From NCBI RefSeq assembly GCF_027942865.1, contig NC_134515.1, positions 18,684,227 to 18,748,226 of the forward strand: a DNA stretch of 64,000 nt, given 5' to 3'. How positions within the stretch are numbered: the first letter of the stretch is position 1; each line of letters begins with the position of its first letter. This document shows positions 33,901-45,900 of the stretch, piece after piece. Under the pieces are notes generated by a model. It was not told where the DNA came from. It was given only the letters and a program-made list of their open reading frames with translations, and did no database searches. The DNA is from Odontesthes bonariensis (lineage: Eukaryota; Chordata; Actinopteri; Atheriniformes; Atherinopsidae). The translations under genes and the position numbers were made by a program.

Positions 33901-36900
33901 GCTAATCGCTATAGTTAGGAGTTTAAAGTACACGGTTAGGTTTAGAGTTCATGTACATGGTTGGGTTGACATGTTAAAAAATACATGGTTAGGGTTAGAA
34001 AAAAACATTCTTATAGGTACCCAGCAACTGCTGCCCCAAATTTTGAAGCCAGGAAAGTGAAAATACTACATATTGGATGTGTGGAAAATGTTCATATTTG
34101 ACCATATCTGGTGAGACGGGGCTGCAAACCAATAATCACTATTTCCCAAAGAGAAGTTGTCCTCCACATTGCCTGTTCTGTTATTACTTCCACAAACAGT
34201 AGAGATCTTTTCTTTTAATTGGAGACAAGGAAGTACTGCGCAGTCCTGCAGCATGTAGCATAATATCTGTTGCTTCCACAGTGCCATACCAACAGAATGG
34301 ACTTGATTCAGCAAAGGCAGAAACTCAGAAGACCAAGAGCAAGATCCAGCAGCTGGAGTTCAACGTGCAGACGTTAGCCTCGGTGAGCAAATAGCTTATA
34401 CTGCCAGCACCAACATTACAGGAATCGTGGAGGGAAGTTGTTTTTTCTTTTTCAAATTGATTCCTGAATAGATTGAAGCAATATAATATCGATGCTGTTT
34501 TTGGCTGTTTTTGGATTAATACTCACTATAACTGGTTAAAGAAAACATTTGAAATAAGCAGTTAACTGTTAAAGTTACTGTGGGGTTTTTATTTGGTCTA
34601 CGTCTTTCCATATTTCATGACATGTGGCTTTGTAGTTTTTGTGCATGCTTGCTAAGGCACAGGCGAACGAGATTGATCACATATGATGACAGAAATGTTA
34701 CTTTCATAATATGCTTTGGTGTTTGTAAAGCCTCTGCCTTTGTGTGCATATTGATATTTTTTACTTGTTTACCCATTAAGAGTTTGGTTATGTTTGTTGC
34801 TGTAACATATTTGGATGCTGGTTGTTGCAGAAGCGTTTGCAGGTGCTGCATGAGAGTGTGGACTGTCTTGAATGCTGCCAAGCCCGGTTCCTCAGCAGTC
34901 TGAAGGAGTGGAGGTGGGAGCAGCACAAGGCAGCCATAGGACATCCCTTTAGCGACAACCTGAGTCCCCTGCAGACCTGGTGAGCTCCTCCACTTAACAA
35001 GCCCATCCTGCATAATATGCACCTCTTCTAGAACCAACATGACAAATTTTGAAAAAGTTTTCAGGCAACCAGTTAAAAAGAAAAAAAAAAATCAAGCATA
35101 TAAATCTCACCTGTTACACGATATAAGTATAATACAAACTGACAACTCAGTTTTTGTATTTGATTTATTCAGGAAACCTGGGGCTGTGATGCTTTAACAA
35201 ATGATGTTCAAGATATTAATTATGTAACCAGTTTGATGTTTCTTTTGGTTACGTTAGTTATGTTACTGTGTGAGAACATTTCATTTTATTACATAAATCA
35301 TTTTGTGTTCTGCTGAAGTAGGCCAGCACAGTAGCGTCGTGGGTTTGAAACCTGCTGGTCAGATGAGCTTTTTATGTGTGAACTTTGTCTCTGTGAGTGT
35401 TTACGAGATGATCCAGTTTCAGTCCAAAGATTGCATGTCAGTTAGTCATTTCAAACTGGCCCTGAGGGTGATGTTTCATGGTTGGGTGTTTGGGTTGGCT
35501 CTGTGATAGACTGGCAATCTGTGCAGGCTCTGCTTCCCCCAGTACGTAGCAGACACATAGCTTGGGTATTTGTGGGTTGATTTTATTATTTATATATATA
35601 TACTTTATTAGGTGTGAGCAGATGCTTGGTATAAATGGGAACCTGAGACAGGAGTTGATGTTGATTGGGGAACATATCGCAGACCTCCAAGAAAAGCTGG
35701 GGAAACTTCTGCAGGCTCTTATTGAAAGGTAGTGCAGTCACACTGTCACTTATTAATGTATATTTATCCGCTTTCTTACATCATAAAACTGTGAAAATAA
35801 AACAAATTAATTTCACTCAAATTTTCACTCATCTTCGCTTCTTCCCTTGCCTCTTTTGTTCATTATTGTGTCCTCTGTCTCTTTCAGCTCTCTCCTTGTG
35901 GAAAAGCAGCCCCCTCAGGTCATTAAGACTCAGTCAAAGTTCTCAACAACTGTGAGATTTCTGCTTGGGGAGAAAGCCGCACCCGGGAAGCCTGTGATGC
36001 TGAAAGCACAAATTATTAATGAACTGCAGGCAAGGAACCTGGGCAGTGTACCCAGGTGAGTCACATACAGTTAACAACAGAAGCCCCTTTCACATATCAG
36101 TCACAAAAAACAGATGTTCTCACTGACCTGCTGCTGTTCCTCTTTGGTAATTCACACATGCCAGACAGAGCCCTGCATTGATACATGTGTACACACATCA
36201 AGCCAGCGTAACTGAATCAGCTAAGTGACAACAGTATTATTGGCTAGAGTGGAGTGCTCTGCGATTCTGGCTTGGCCTTACACACATATCCCTTTTCACC
36301 TCTGTTACTACCTGCCTTGCTGGTATCAGTACCAGATCAACTTCAAACCCCCCCCAGCATTGCCACTTCTGCACTTTCACAGATAACACTGATTTGGAAC
36401 AAAGGTGCATTGACCCTTGAAAGACGTGTGAAAACACATTTTTTTATGGTGTATGGGATTTTCATTTTGTATATTTGTTGCATTTAATTTCATTACATCT
36501 TGTTCCATTTTTTTAGATGCATAACTTTTAAATTATTGCCCAGTGTATTACAACACAATAATTTAGGTACACAGCTCATCTCAGCTCAGCTCAAAACCAT
36601 TTGCATTTAATCGGGTTAGGTGCAAGAAGACAAACCAGTGCCACTTAAATCTAGAAAGTTTATTATTTCATGTATTTTTCCGTGTTCAGGAACCTATGAG
36701 GGCTAATATTGAGCAATAAAGGATCCTATGTGGGATGCTGTGTAAAATGTTAATAAAACATAAAGCCATTAGCTGCAGCATATTTGAAATCTGTACTTAG
36801 TCGAATATATTATAAAAACAGATAAATGTTGAAGCTGAGGAAATTGTGTCTCATTTTGAACTTGAATATGTTTAAACTTAAGTGTACAGGGTGTAGCTGA

Positions 36901-39900
36901 GTGTGATCACCATATAGGTGTGATTCTATTTGTATTCCATGTATATAGAATGTTGGAGATTTACCTTCATCAATACATGACTGATTTTTGTTTTGACTTA
37001 TAGAATATTTATAGACAAGCAAAGTCAGCACTTTGTAATCTTAAGCACACAACATTTTTGTTAAGTAATGTGAATCTTTTCTCATTTGGTAACAGACGTA
37101 TTGTATGATTGTTTTCTATATTCTCGTTAAAAGTCACATAAACCCGTAAAACAATATTACAATAAAGGGTAACACTTTGAGTGGGTTCCATTAAACTATT
37201 CACTATGTACTTCTTTAAAGAGGGAATAACTGACACTGAAACTCAACTTGCAGTGAAAATGTTGGGGAACTGATAAACAATTCAGCCATCCTTGAGCACA
37301 ACCCAGCCACCAAGAGCGCATGTGCCACCTTCAGAAACATGGTATGTCCTTATCCTCATTTAGCAACCAATTTGGTTATTATCAATCCTTGTTGACAGAC
37401 TGAAACTTGTTTTTATTCAACAGTCCATCAAGAAAATAAAGAGAGCAGACAGAAAGGGATCTGAGTCTGTGACAGAAGAGAAATTTGCCCTCCTGTTCTA
37501 CACAGAGATCACTATCACAGGCTGTGACACTCCTTACAGGATACAGGTTTGGTCCTATCCATTGTTCTATCTGACACAATTGTTCACTGGAATCAATCGC
37601 ATGGACTTATTATCACATCCCTATTTAACTGTACACTTAGCACAGGTGAGAAACCCTATCATTGGTTAGCTTGCAACCTTTTTGAAATGCTTACTAAGCT
37701 AAGAACTATGTAGTCATGCAGAGTAGATTTCCCATGTGTGATATTAATGAAACATCTTCCTGTATATGTGGTTGGAAGAGCGCTGTTAGAAAACATAGAC
37801 ATGTCACTGATTGCAGATGATCTCTCACCCGGTGGTTGTGATTGTTCATGGCAGTCAAGACAACAACGCTCTGGCCACCATTATATGGGATGCTGCATTT
37901 TCTGAACCTGTAAGTATGAAATTTATTATTTTCTTTTACTTTTTTTTCTATTCTCGGTTGTTTTTATGTTTTGACATGTCAATTTGGCTTCCTGTCATAA
38001 ATAATGTGGTGTTTCCTTTGGTGCCATTGTGAATCTTAATGAACCAGCGCATATGGATCAACAATATGTACATAGTTAATGTATCGTGGATCAGCACAGA
38101 TGTTTTTTGGGCAGAAGTGGGGCTTATGGAGTACACAGTGGTAGAAATGGCAAGTAATAGCCTAACTCTTGGTGTAGAGGTGTGACAATCTTCAGTTTAC
38201 TTCAAGCCTCAATTATAAAATGCAGGTCATGGCGAGGTTCACTCGGCAGAGACGTTGACCCACTTGGTTTTTGGATGATTTTTTTTTGTCGGATGGAAAC
38301 AAAGAGAAGGCTAAATTGAAGACCTGGTGCAGTCTATATTTTCAGGTTTTAAACTGAGAACGACCTTGGAGAAAAGACCCAAACTATGTGAAGCATCCCA
38401 ACAACCCAGTAAGACAATATTCCCTGGGGTAAAGATGCTCCTCGTGGAGCATTTTTAGCAATTTTAGTTTAGTCTTCAAAGTGATCATATTTTGGGAAAA
38501 GAAAGTGACAAAGGAAATTAAACAGGAGAAAACTGCACACAAGTTTTTTTTCCCACAGATTTACTAAAAATGTGATGTGTTTTGGTGATCATGAGATACT
38601 TTTGTTGTTGTTGCTTGACAGCAAAAAACAGGAAACACTGCAATGAGACAGAAGGTATCAGGGTGGGGTGGTAGATAGGATGCGGAACTTACAAAAGAAA
38701 ACTTGGTTTATTTCATAAAACAAAAAAAACAAACAGAAGCCTGATTAAAAAAACTATGTGTGACAAAATAAACAAAGAACTTGGCATGGCATAGGATAAA
38801 TAAATACTTAGCTTGGCAGGTGACGAAGATCATGGGAAAAAATAGGTATCATGGGAGGTAAGGTAGGTCAGGTAAGTATGGCAAAGATCCGGCAAACTGA
38901 GAGGGGAGACTGGAAACTAAATAGAGGGCTGGGAGTGATTGTGAATGAGTGCAGCTGATGGGGAAAACACAGGTGAAGTGAGTGAAGCTAATGAACTGAA
39001 TGAAGGGAAGCTAAAACATGGCAAAACTAAAAACTAAGATGTGGACTAAAAAACAAAACCAAAACGTAACATAAAACTTAAAACATAAGTCCCGTGGCGT
39101 GACAGAGCCCCCTCCTCAAGGGGCGGATCCCAGACGACCCAAAAAGTCTGAGGGTGGGAGGGAGGGGCTCGAAGCCAGATGCGGTCCGACGGAAGGCCAG
39201 ACATCTGGCGGCGTGGCTGCAGTGGCCGATCAGGCATGCAGCAAGAGATCAGGCTTCGAGTGGCAGGAGGGGGTCTGGCAGGCGACCAGACTTCCTGCGA
39301 CGTGGTGGCAGGAGGCGGTGGTCTGGGGGCGGCCAGACTTCCGACGACGTGGCAGGAGGAGCCGGAGACCATCCGGCGGGCGCCCGGACATCCAACGACG
39401 TGGCAGGAGGGGGAGCCGGAGACCGTCCGGTGGGCGGCCGGACATCCGACGACGTGGCAGGAGGAGGAGCCAGAGACAGTCCGGCGGCCGGCCGGACATC
39501 CGATGAGGGGGGAGCCCCCCCCCTTAAGGGATGGATCCCAGACATCCCCAAAGTCTGGGGGTGGGAGGGAGGGTCTAAGGAACTGTGATTCCATGGGCCG
39601 GGGCCCCATGGGCTCTGAGGCTAAGTCAGCCTCTGCGGCTGTGGCATGATCAGGCCCTGTGGCCTCTGTGGCATGGTCAGGCCCTGTGGCCTCTGTGGCA
39701 TGGTCAGGCCCTGTGGCCTCTGTGGCATGATCAGGCCCTGTGGCCTCTGTGGCATGGTCAGGCCCTGTGGCCTCTGTGGCATGGTCAGGCCCTGTGGCCT
39801 CTGTGGCATGGTCAGGCCCTGTGGCCTCTGTGGCATGGTCAGGCCCTGTGGCCTCTGTGGCATGGTCAGGACCTGTGGCCTCTGTGGCATGGTCAGGCCC

Positions 39901-42900
39901 TGTGGCCTCTGTGGCATAGTCAGGCCCTGTGGCCTCTGTGGCATGGTCAGGCCCTGTGGCTTCTGTGGCATGGTCAGGCCCTGTGGCCTCTGTTGCATGG
40001 TCAGGCCCTGTGGCCTCTGTGGCATGGTCAGGCCCTGTGGCCTCTGTTGCATGGTCAGGCCCTGTGGCCTCTGTGGCTGGGGCCAGCTCTTCGACTGCTG
40101 GGGCCGCTGGGTCCTGGGGCTGTGAATCTGAGGAAGAGGAGCGGTACAGCGCGATTACCTCTTCTGGCTCCAAACCGAAAACATCCAGCGAGGCAGCGCG
40201 CTGCACAGTCCACGGCACCGATCCACGCGTCCTCCAGGTTGGCAGTCCACCCCCGGAGCCCCCGCTTCTTTGATAGGAAAACCAGGAGCACACCAGCCAC
40301 CCGCAGTCTCTCAAACGAGGAGGAGCCCCGCTCCAAACAGCGCCACAACTCGTCGTACAAGTCCCAGAACTGGTCAAAGTCCGCCGCGTCCATGGTTGGC
40401 CGGATCTTTCTATCAGGGTGGGGTGGTAGATAGGTAGGACACGGATGCGGAACTTACAAAAGAAAACTTGGTTTATTTCACAAAACAAAAAAAATATAAG
40501 TCCCATATAAGTCCCTTAAAACATAAGTCCCGTGGCGTGACAGAAGGATTTAATTAAATAGGAGTCTGGTACTTTTTTTTGTGTCTCTTCTTCTAACCAT
40601 TTATGGTGAATAGGGAATTTTATTGATTGCTGGTTGTCTGGCAAAGATTAGAGTCATGTGTATCATTTCAGTCAGGCGGTATTTCATTGATCTCTGATCA
40701 CAGATATTGCTGGATAGGGACTGGATAGTGTAGTGGTAAGATGGCCACCTTTCATGTAGGTGACCTGGATTCAAATCCCCTGCATGAAAGGTACTACCTC
40801 TAGTAGGGGTCCTTAGACAAGACCCCCTTACCCTACCTGTAAGTTGCTTTAAATAAAATCGTTGTCCAAATGCATAAACATAAACATTGCATGCAGAGAA
40901 TACATTGGTTATATTAGGGGGAAAACAGCACCAAGCTTTTGTAATAGCGCAGCCAAATTGGTGTGATTTAAAACACTGTCAAAAAAATAGACACAAAAAC
41001 TTTAGAATACTTACACCACATTTAAAATGTAGGTAAATAGATTTGTTTTGAAATTTAAAACATAGCACTTGCTGTTACTTCGGCAAAATGTTATCTAATC
41101 AGGCAAATAGAAGGCTTCAGATCATTATCTTACTGACTTCTTTTGTAAGTCACAGTTTCCTATGAAACAGTACTTCTCGACTGGTTTTTGAGCTCAGTTT
41201 TATCTGGTGAGATTGGATGTTTATTCAGATGATCAATTGAGCTGTTTCTCACCTGTTTCTGTAGTTGTGTTTGTAACTAAATTGTCAATGACATACAAAA
41301 CAATGGAAAACAGTTTAGCAGCTCTCTTAGCAGTTATACTTAGTGTATAGGTAAACAAACATCAGTAAATTGTTCACTGCCTGTGGATATTTGGAAAGGT
41401 GAGTCTGCGTTAGCTTCCTGAGCTTTTCCCACCTGATATGATACGAGACTGAACCAGTTAAGATCGGCCGAGATAAATTCGTAAAGCTGTATCCCAGGAC
41501 TGAGTGAGACACTGAGTCACTTATACGCCTCATTGGGATAAACAGCAAGAGACAAACAGCCATGCATGCTCACACGCACTCCTAGGGTCAGTTTAGAGAC
41601 ACCAGTTAACCTAATATGCATGATTTTGGGTGGTGGGAGGAAGATGGAGTACCTGGCGAGAACCCACACGTACATTGGGAGAACATGCAAACTCCACACA
41701 GAAAAGCCCCACCTGGGATATGAATCAGGAACCCTCTTGCTGTGAGGCGACGATGCTGAGCACTACACCACCGTGCAGCCTATATCTATATGTCTATATG
41801 TCTATGTATATAGATATACATAGACATATACTGTATATACATAGTGCGAATTACAGGGAGGTTTTGGGGTTTTGACCCACAGATTGGGGGGGTTGAAACA
41901 TTTATCTTTCTTATCCGTAATCATAAATATTACAATACACAGTATATTCCATTGTTCATCAGTAATATCTACACAAGCTCTGTGTTTGTGATTTTTTTTT
42001 GGGCTGTCATTCAAACTATGTAAGTTCAGGCAACATAATTAACACTGTCTATAGCCAATATCATGATAGTACATTCATAATTTATTTCACTTTCCCCCTT
42101 TCATTAGTTTAAAGCGACGTCAGCGTTCTTGCCATGTAAGCTTTTTTGTTGTTGTCATCAGGACCGAGCACCCTTCGTGGTGCCGGATTGTGTACCCTGG
42201 AGGATGATGGGCAGCACTCTCAACAGTAAATTTACCTCTGAGGTCCAGACAAAACATTGTCTGGACCAATACAACCAACACTTCTTGGCCCAGAAGATAT
42301 TTGGCAGGCCCGACCACAATGAAGACTTAAGCAACATGATGGTTTCCTGGGCCCAGTTTAATAAGGTATGCATCTGTGAGTATTCTCTGGCACAGACATA
42401 AACAGGCTGACATGCAAATCTCACAGTCCCTTTAACTTTGAAGGAAGTCCTCCCAGGTCGATCGTTTACTTTCTGGCAGTGGTTTGAGGGAGTGATGGAG
42501 CTGACTAAGAAACATCTGAAGACCTACTGGAGTGACGGGTGAGAGGGACCCCACAACTTTTTCAATAGGAAATCACAGCGACCTGTAGCTGTCAGTAAAA
42601 CTGACATGTGTTTACAATGTTTGCTCCTCTAGGCTGATATTTGGTTTCATTGGGAAGCAACACCTACACCTGATTCTTAAAAACAGCCCCAATGGGACAT
42701 TCCTGCTTCGCTTTAGTGACTCTGAGATTGGAGGCATCACCATCGCTTATATTGCTGCTGAAGGTAAGTGTTGGCGTGGCAGCAGTTTTGATGATCTGTA
42801 GTTTCAACCTTTTCCTCAAAGTTTTCTTTTTCCTGTTTGGACTGTAGTGATACAAAGATAAAGCCAGTACATTCAGCAATGGTCATTCAGTCCAACTTTT

Positions 42901-45900
42901 GCATCTTGTTTTTTTGTTGTTGTCAGACTTGTCTTCTTTGTGCTTTGTCAACCGTGGATTTCTTTCCTCCTAGGAGGGGTACAAAGAATCCAGAATATCC
43001 AACCTTTCACCAAGAGAGATCTTGAGATCCGTAGCCTCGGCGACCGCATCCGTGACATCCAAGAAATAACGTACTTGTATCCTGAAAAAACTAAACATGA
43101 CGCTTTCCAAAAATTCTACTCAGGTATTGCTCTGCATAATGCCCCACGTGCATAGAGTCAGGATCATGTTCTTATATTCAGGATGATTATTTGTTAAGAC
43201 ATTTTTTAGACTGAGATTTTATCTTTTGACCCTGGTTTGAAACAGGACCTCAGCAGCCACCTGTGACGGGCTACATCCCTGTCACTCTCCAAACTAAAGT
43301 TGGCACGTAAGGAACTATTTCTTGTAAATGAACCATGTCTTTGGTGGAAGTTAAAGTAGTTTTAAGAAAAACTGAAACACTGGAACCACATGTGTTTGTG
43401 CTTCTGTGTTTGTAGGGATTCAACACCCCCAGCTGCCAGTGTAGAAGTTTCCACTAACGATACCTATGCAGACTTCCCCATGTAAGTGTAATTTTAATTC
43501 TCTTCACCCTTTACTAACCTATAGGTCAGGATCTGTATTGCTATTTTGCACCAACCAAGAGACCAGTCCTACAGCTGTGCAAACTGTGCAAGTTTAGATT
43601 TGATTGACATGATAATTCTATTTATGTGATTATTTAAGTCTTTATTCGATTTACACCAAACACTTCAGTGTTCTGAGTTCTCCTGAAGAAGCTCCATTAC
43701 TAAATAACATATGTAGTCAAATGGCAATTTTTTCTTAAAGGCTTGGATAAATGTGGCTTCTAAGATATTTATCATAGCAATCCAATCTTTACATAGGAGA
43801 CCTCCAACATGAGTAACGATTAATCTGAATGGTTGCTACTTTTTGTTTGTAGATTTAAACAAAACAAGGCTAAATGACAGCCTTGAAATTCTGTTTGTAT
43901 GATTCAATCAGAAATGCTTCGATGTGATATTACCACCTCAAAGCCTCAAAACAAATACGTTCCATCAGAATGAATACTCTCCCTCGTCTATCACTGCCTG
44001 TAGCGTCCTACAATTTCGGGCGTGTTTAAGTCTGTTATTGGGTCATGTAGCCACTCTTACAAAGTCTGGAATTGGCCCCAGATTCTCTCTCACTGCATTC
44101 ACATTGAATTTTACACTGTTGGAACACCAGTGTCACTGTGTCCTTCAAGCTCAAATCAAGTTTGGAACTGACTACATTTCCTCTGGAGGACATTTTATTG
44201 TCAGATGTTTCTTTGACAAAGATTTTGTTTTTAAGCCACAGTTAACAGGGGTATCAAGAATACCTGAAGAATTAAACTTGAGGCATTTAATATTGTAGAT
44301 TTAAACCGGAAAAAAGTCAGATTAGTGTGATGCTGGTGGTGATTTTTCATTCAAGCAAAGTGGAAACTCATATCAGCTGCTGACTCGGCTCATCATTAGC
44401 ACACTGAAACTTGTAACTTGGATGGTTAGGTTAGCAACCCACAGGACATCTCTGTGGCTTAACTGGTCATGTCTAGATTCGTATGGTGTAAATTGAATGT
44501 CTTTGTTTGTTTTTGAATGTCAAATATAATGAAATGGGCAGCGGTGTGCTGACATGAGAGGACTTTATTCTGAGATTTCCCTCTTTTTTTTAAAAAGAAA
44601 AAAAGTTTATGTAATAATCATGAACAGACTTTGTAAACCGCTAATTATTTAGTTTAATTAGTCTTAGTATCTTAGTCTTTAAATTAATGTCCCCTCTTTT
44701 AATATTGTTTGGTTCGTCGTTACTAGTCTGTGTGGCAGAGTTGAGCAAAATATCCGCTTCCACTTTACTGACGTCATACGCTCATTTTACAAGCGTGCAG
44801 AGGGGCCCCATCTCCGGCTAGCATGACAAAAGTGTTGGATTCCAAATATTAGTTTCAAATATCTGTGCAAGTCAAAAAATACCTCGTATTTCTTATTAGT
44901 ATCAGTACAGCAAAAATATTTTTACACAGGATGATCTAGTATAGTGCGCTCCACTGCTTCCCCAGAAAAGTCCTTTGGAGATTCCTGACTGAAAAGCATT
45001 GATCTCTGATCACAGATATTGCTGGATAGGGACTGGATAGTGTAGTGGTAAGATGGCCACCTTTCATGTAGGTGACCTGGATTCAAATCCCCTGCATGAA
45101 AGGTACTACCTCTAGTAGGGGTCCTTAGACAAGACCCCCTTACCCTACCTGTAAGTTGCTTTAAATAAAATCGTCGTCCAAATGCATAAACATAAACATT
45201 GCATGCAGAGAATACATTGGTTATATTAGGGGGAAAACAGCACCAAGCTTTTGTAATAGCGCAGCCAAATTGGTGTGATTTAAAACACTGTCAAAAAAAT
45301 AGACACAAAAACTTTAGAATACTTACACCACATTTAAAATGTAGGTAAATAGATTTGTTTTGAAATTTAAAACATAGCACTTGCTGTTACTTCGGCAAAA
45401 TGTTATCTAATCAGGCAAATAGAAGGCTTCAGATCATTATCTTACTGACTTCTTTTGTAAGTCACAGTTTCCTATGAAACCTGTACTTCTCGACTGGTTT
45501 TTGAGCTCAGTTTTATCTGGTGAGATTGGATGTTTATTCAGATGATCAATTGAGCTGTTTCTCACCTGTTTCTGTAGTTGTGTTTGTAACTACATTGTCA
45601 ATGACATACAAAACAATGGAAAACAGTTTAGCAGCTCTCTTAGCAGTTATACTTAGTGTATAGGTAAACAAACATCAGTAAATTGTTCACTGCCTGTGGA
45701 TATTTGGAAAGGTGAGTCTGCGTTAGCAGCATGCTTATTCTGATACTTGACACTGAGCAGAAATAGCTTATTCAAATGGTTTAAAAAATAACAGTAAAAC
45801 ACCAAAAGCATAGACTGAGGCCCTTGATTTGGAATTAGAAAATTTCAAATTAGCTTATTTTAAGTAATTTGTTCAAGTGAGGGAGGAAGGCTGGTACTTG

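Noticed and set aside
33900-34010. Repeated GGTTAG motifs considered as interstitial telomere sequence
   Set aside because: Only a few irregular units are present and there is no TTAGGG tandem array.
39640-40078. Regular tandem array considered as a CRISPR-like array
   Set aside because: The 27-bp units are directly adjacent with no unique spacers, lie in a vertebrate genome and sit inside an LTR element. It is a minisatellite.
39585-40433. Long plus-strand frame of 282 codons over the minisatellite
   Set aside because: It exists because the 27-bp unit lacks stop codons in that frame. The minus strand carries the element's ATG-initiated frame and LTR orientation.
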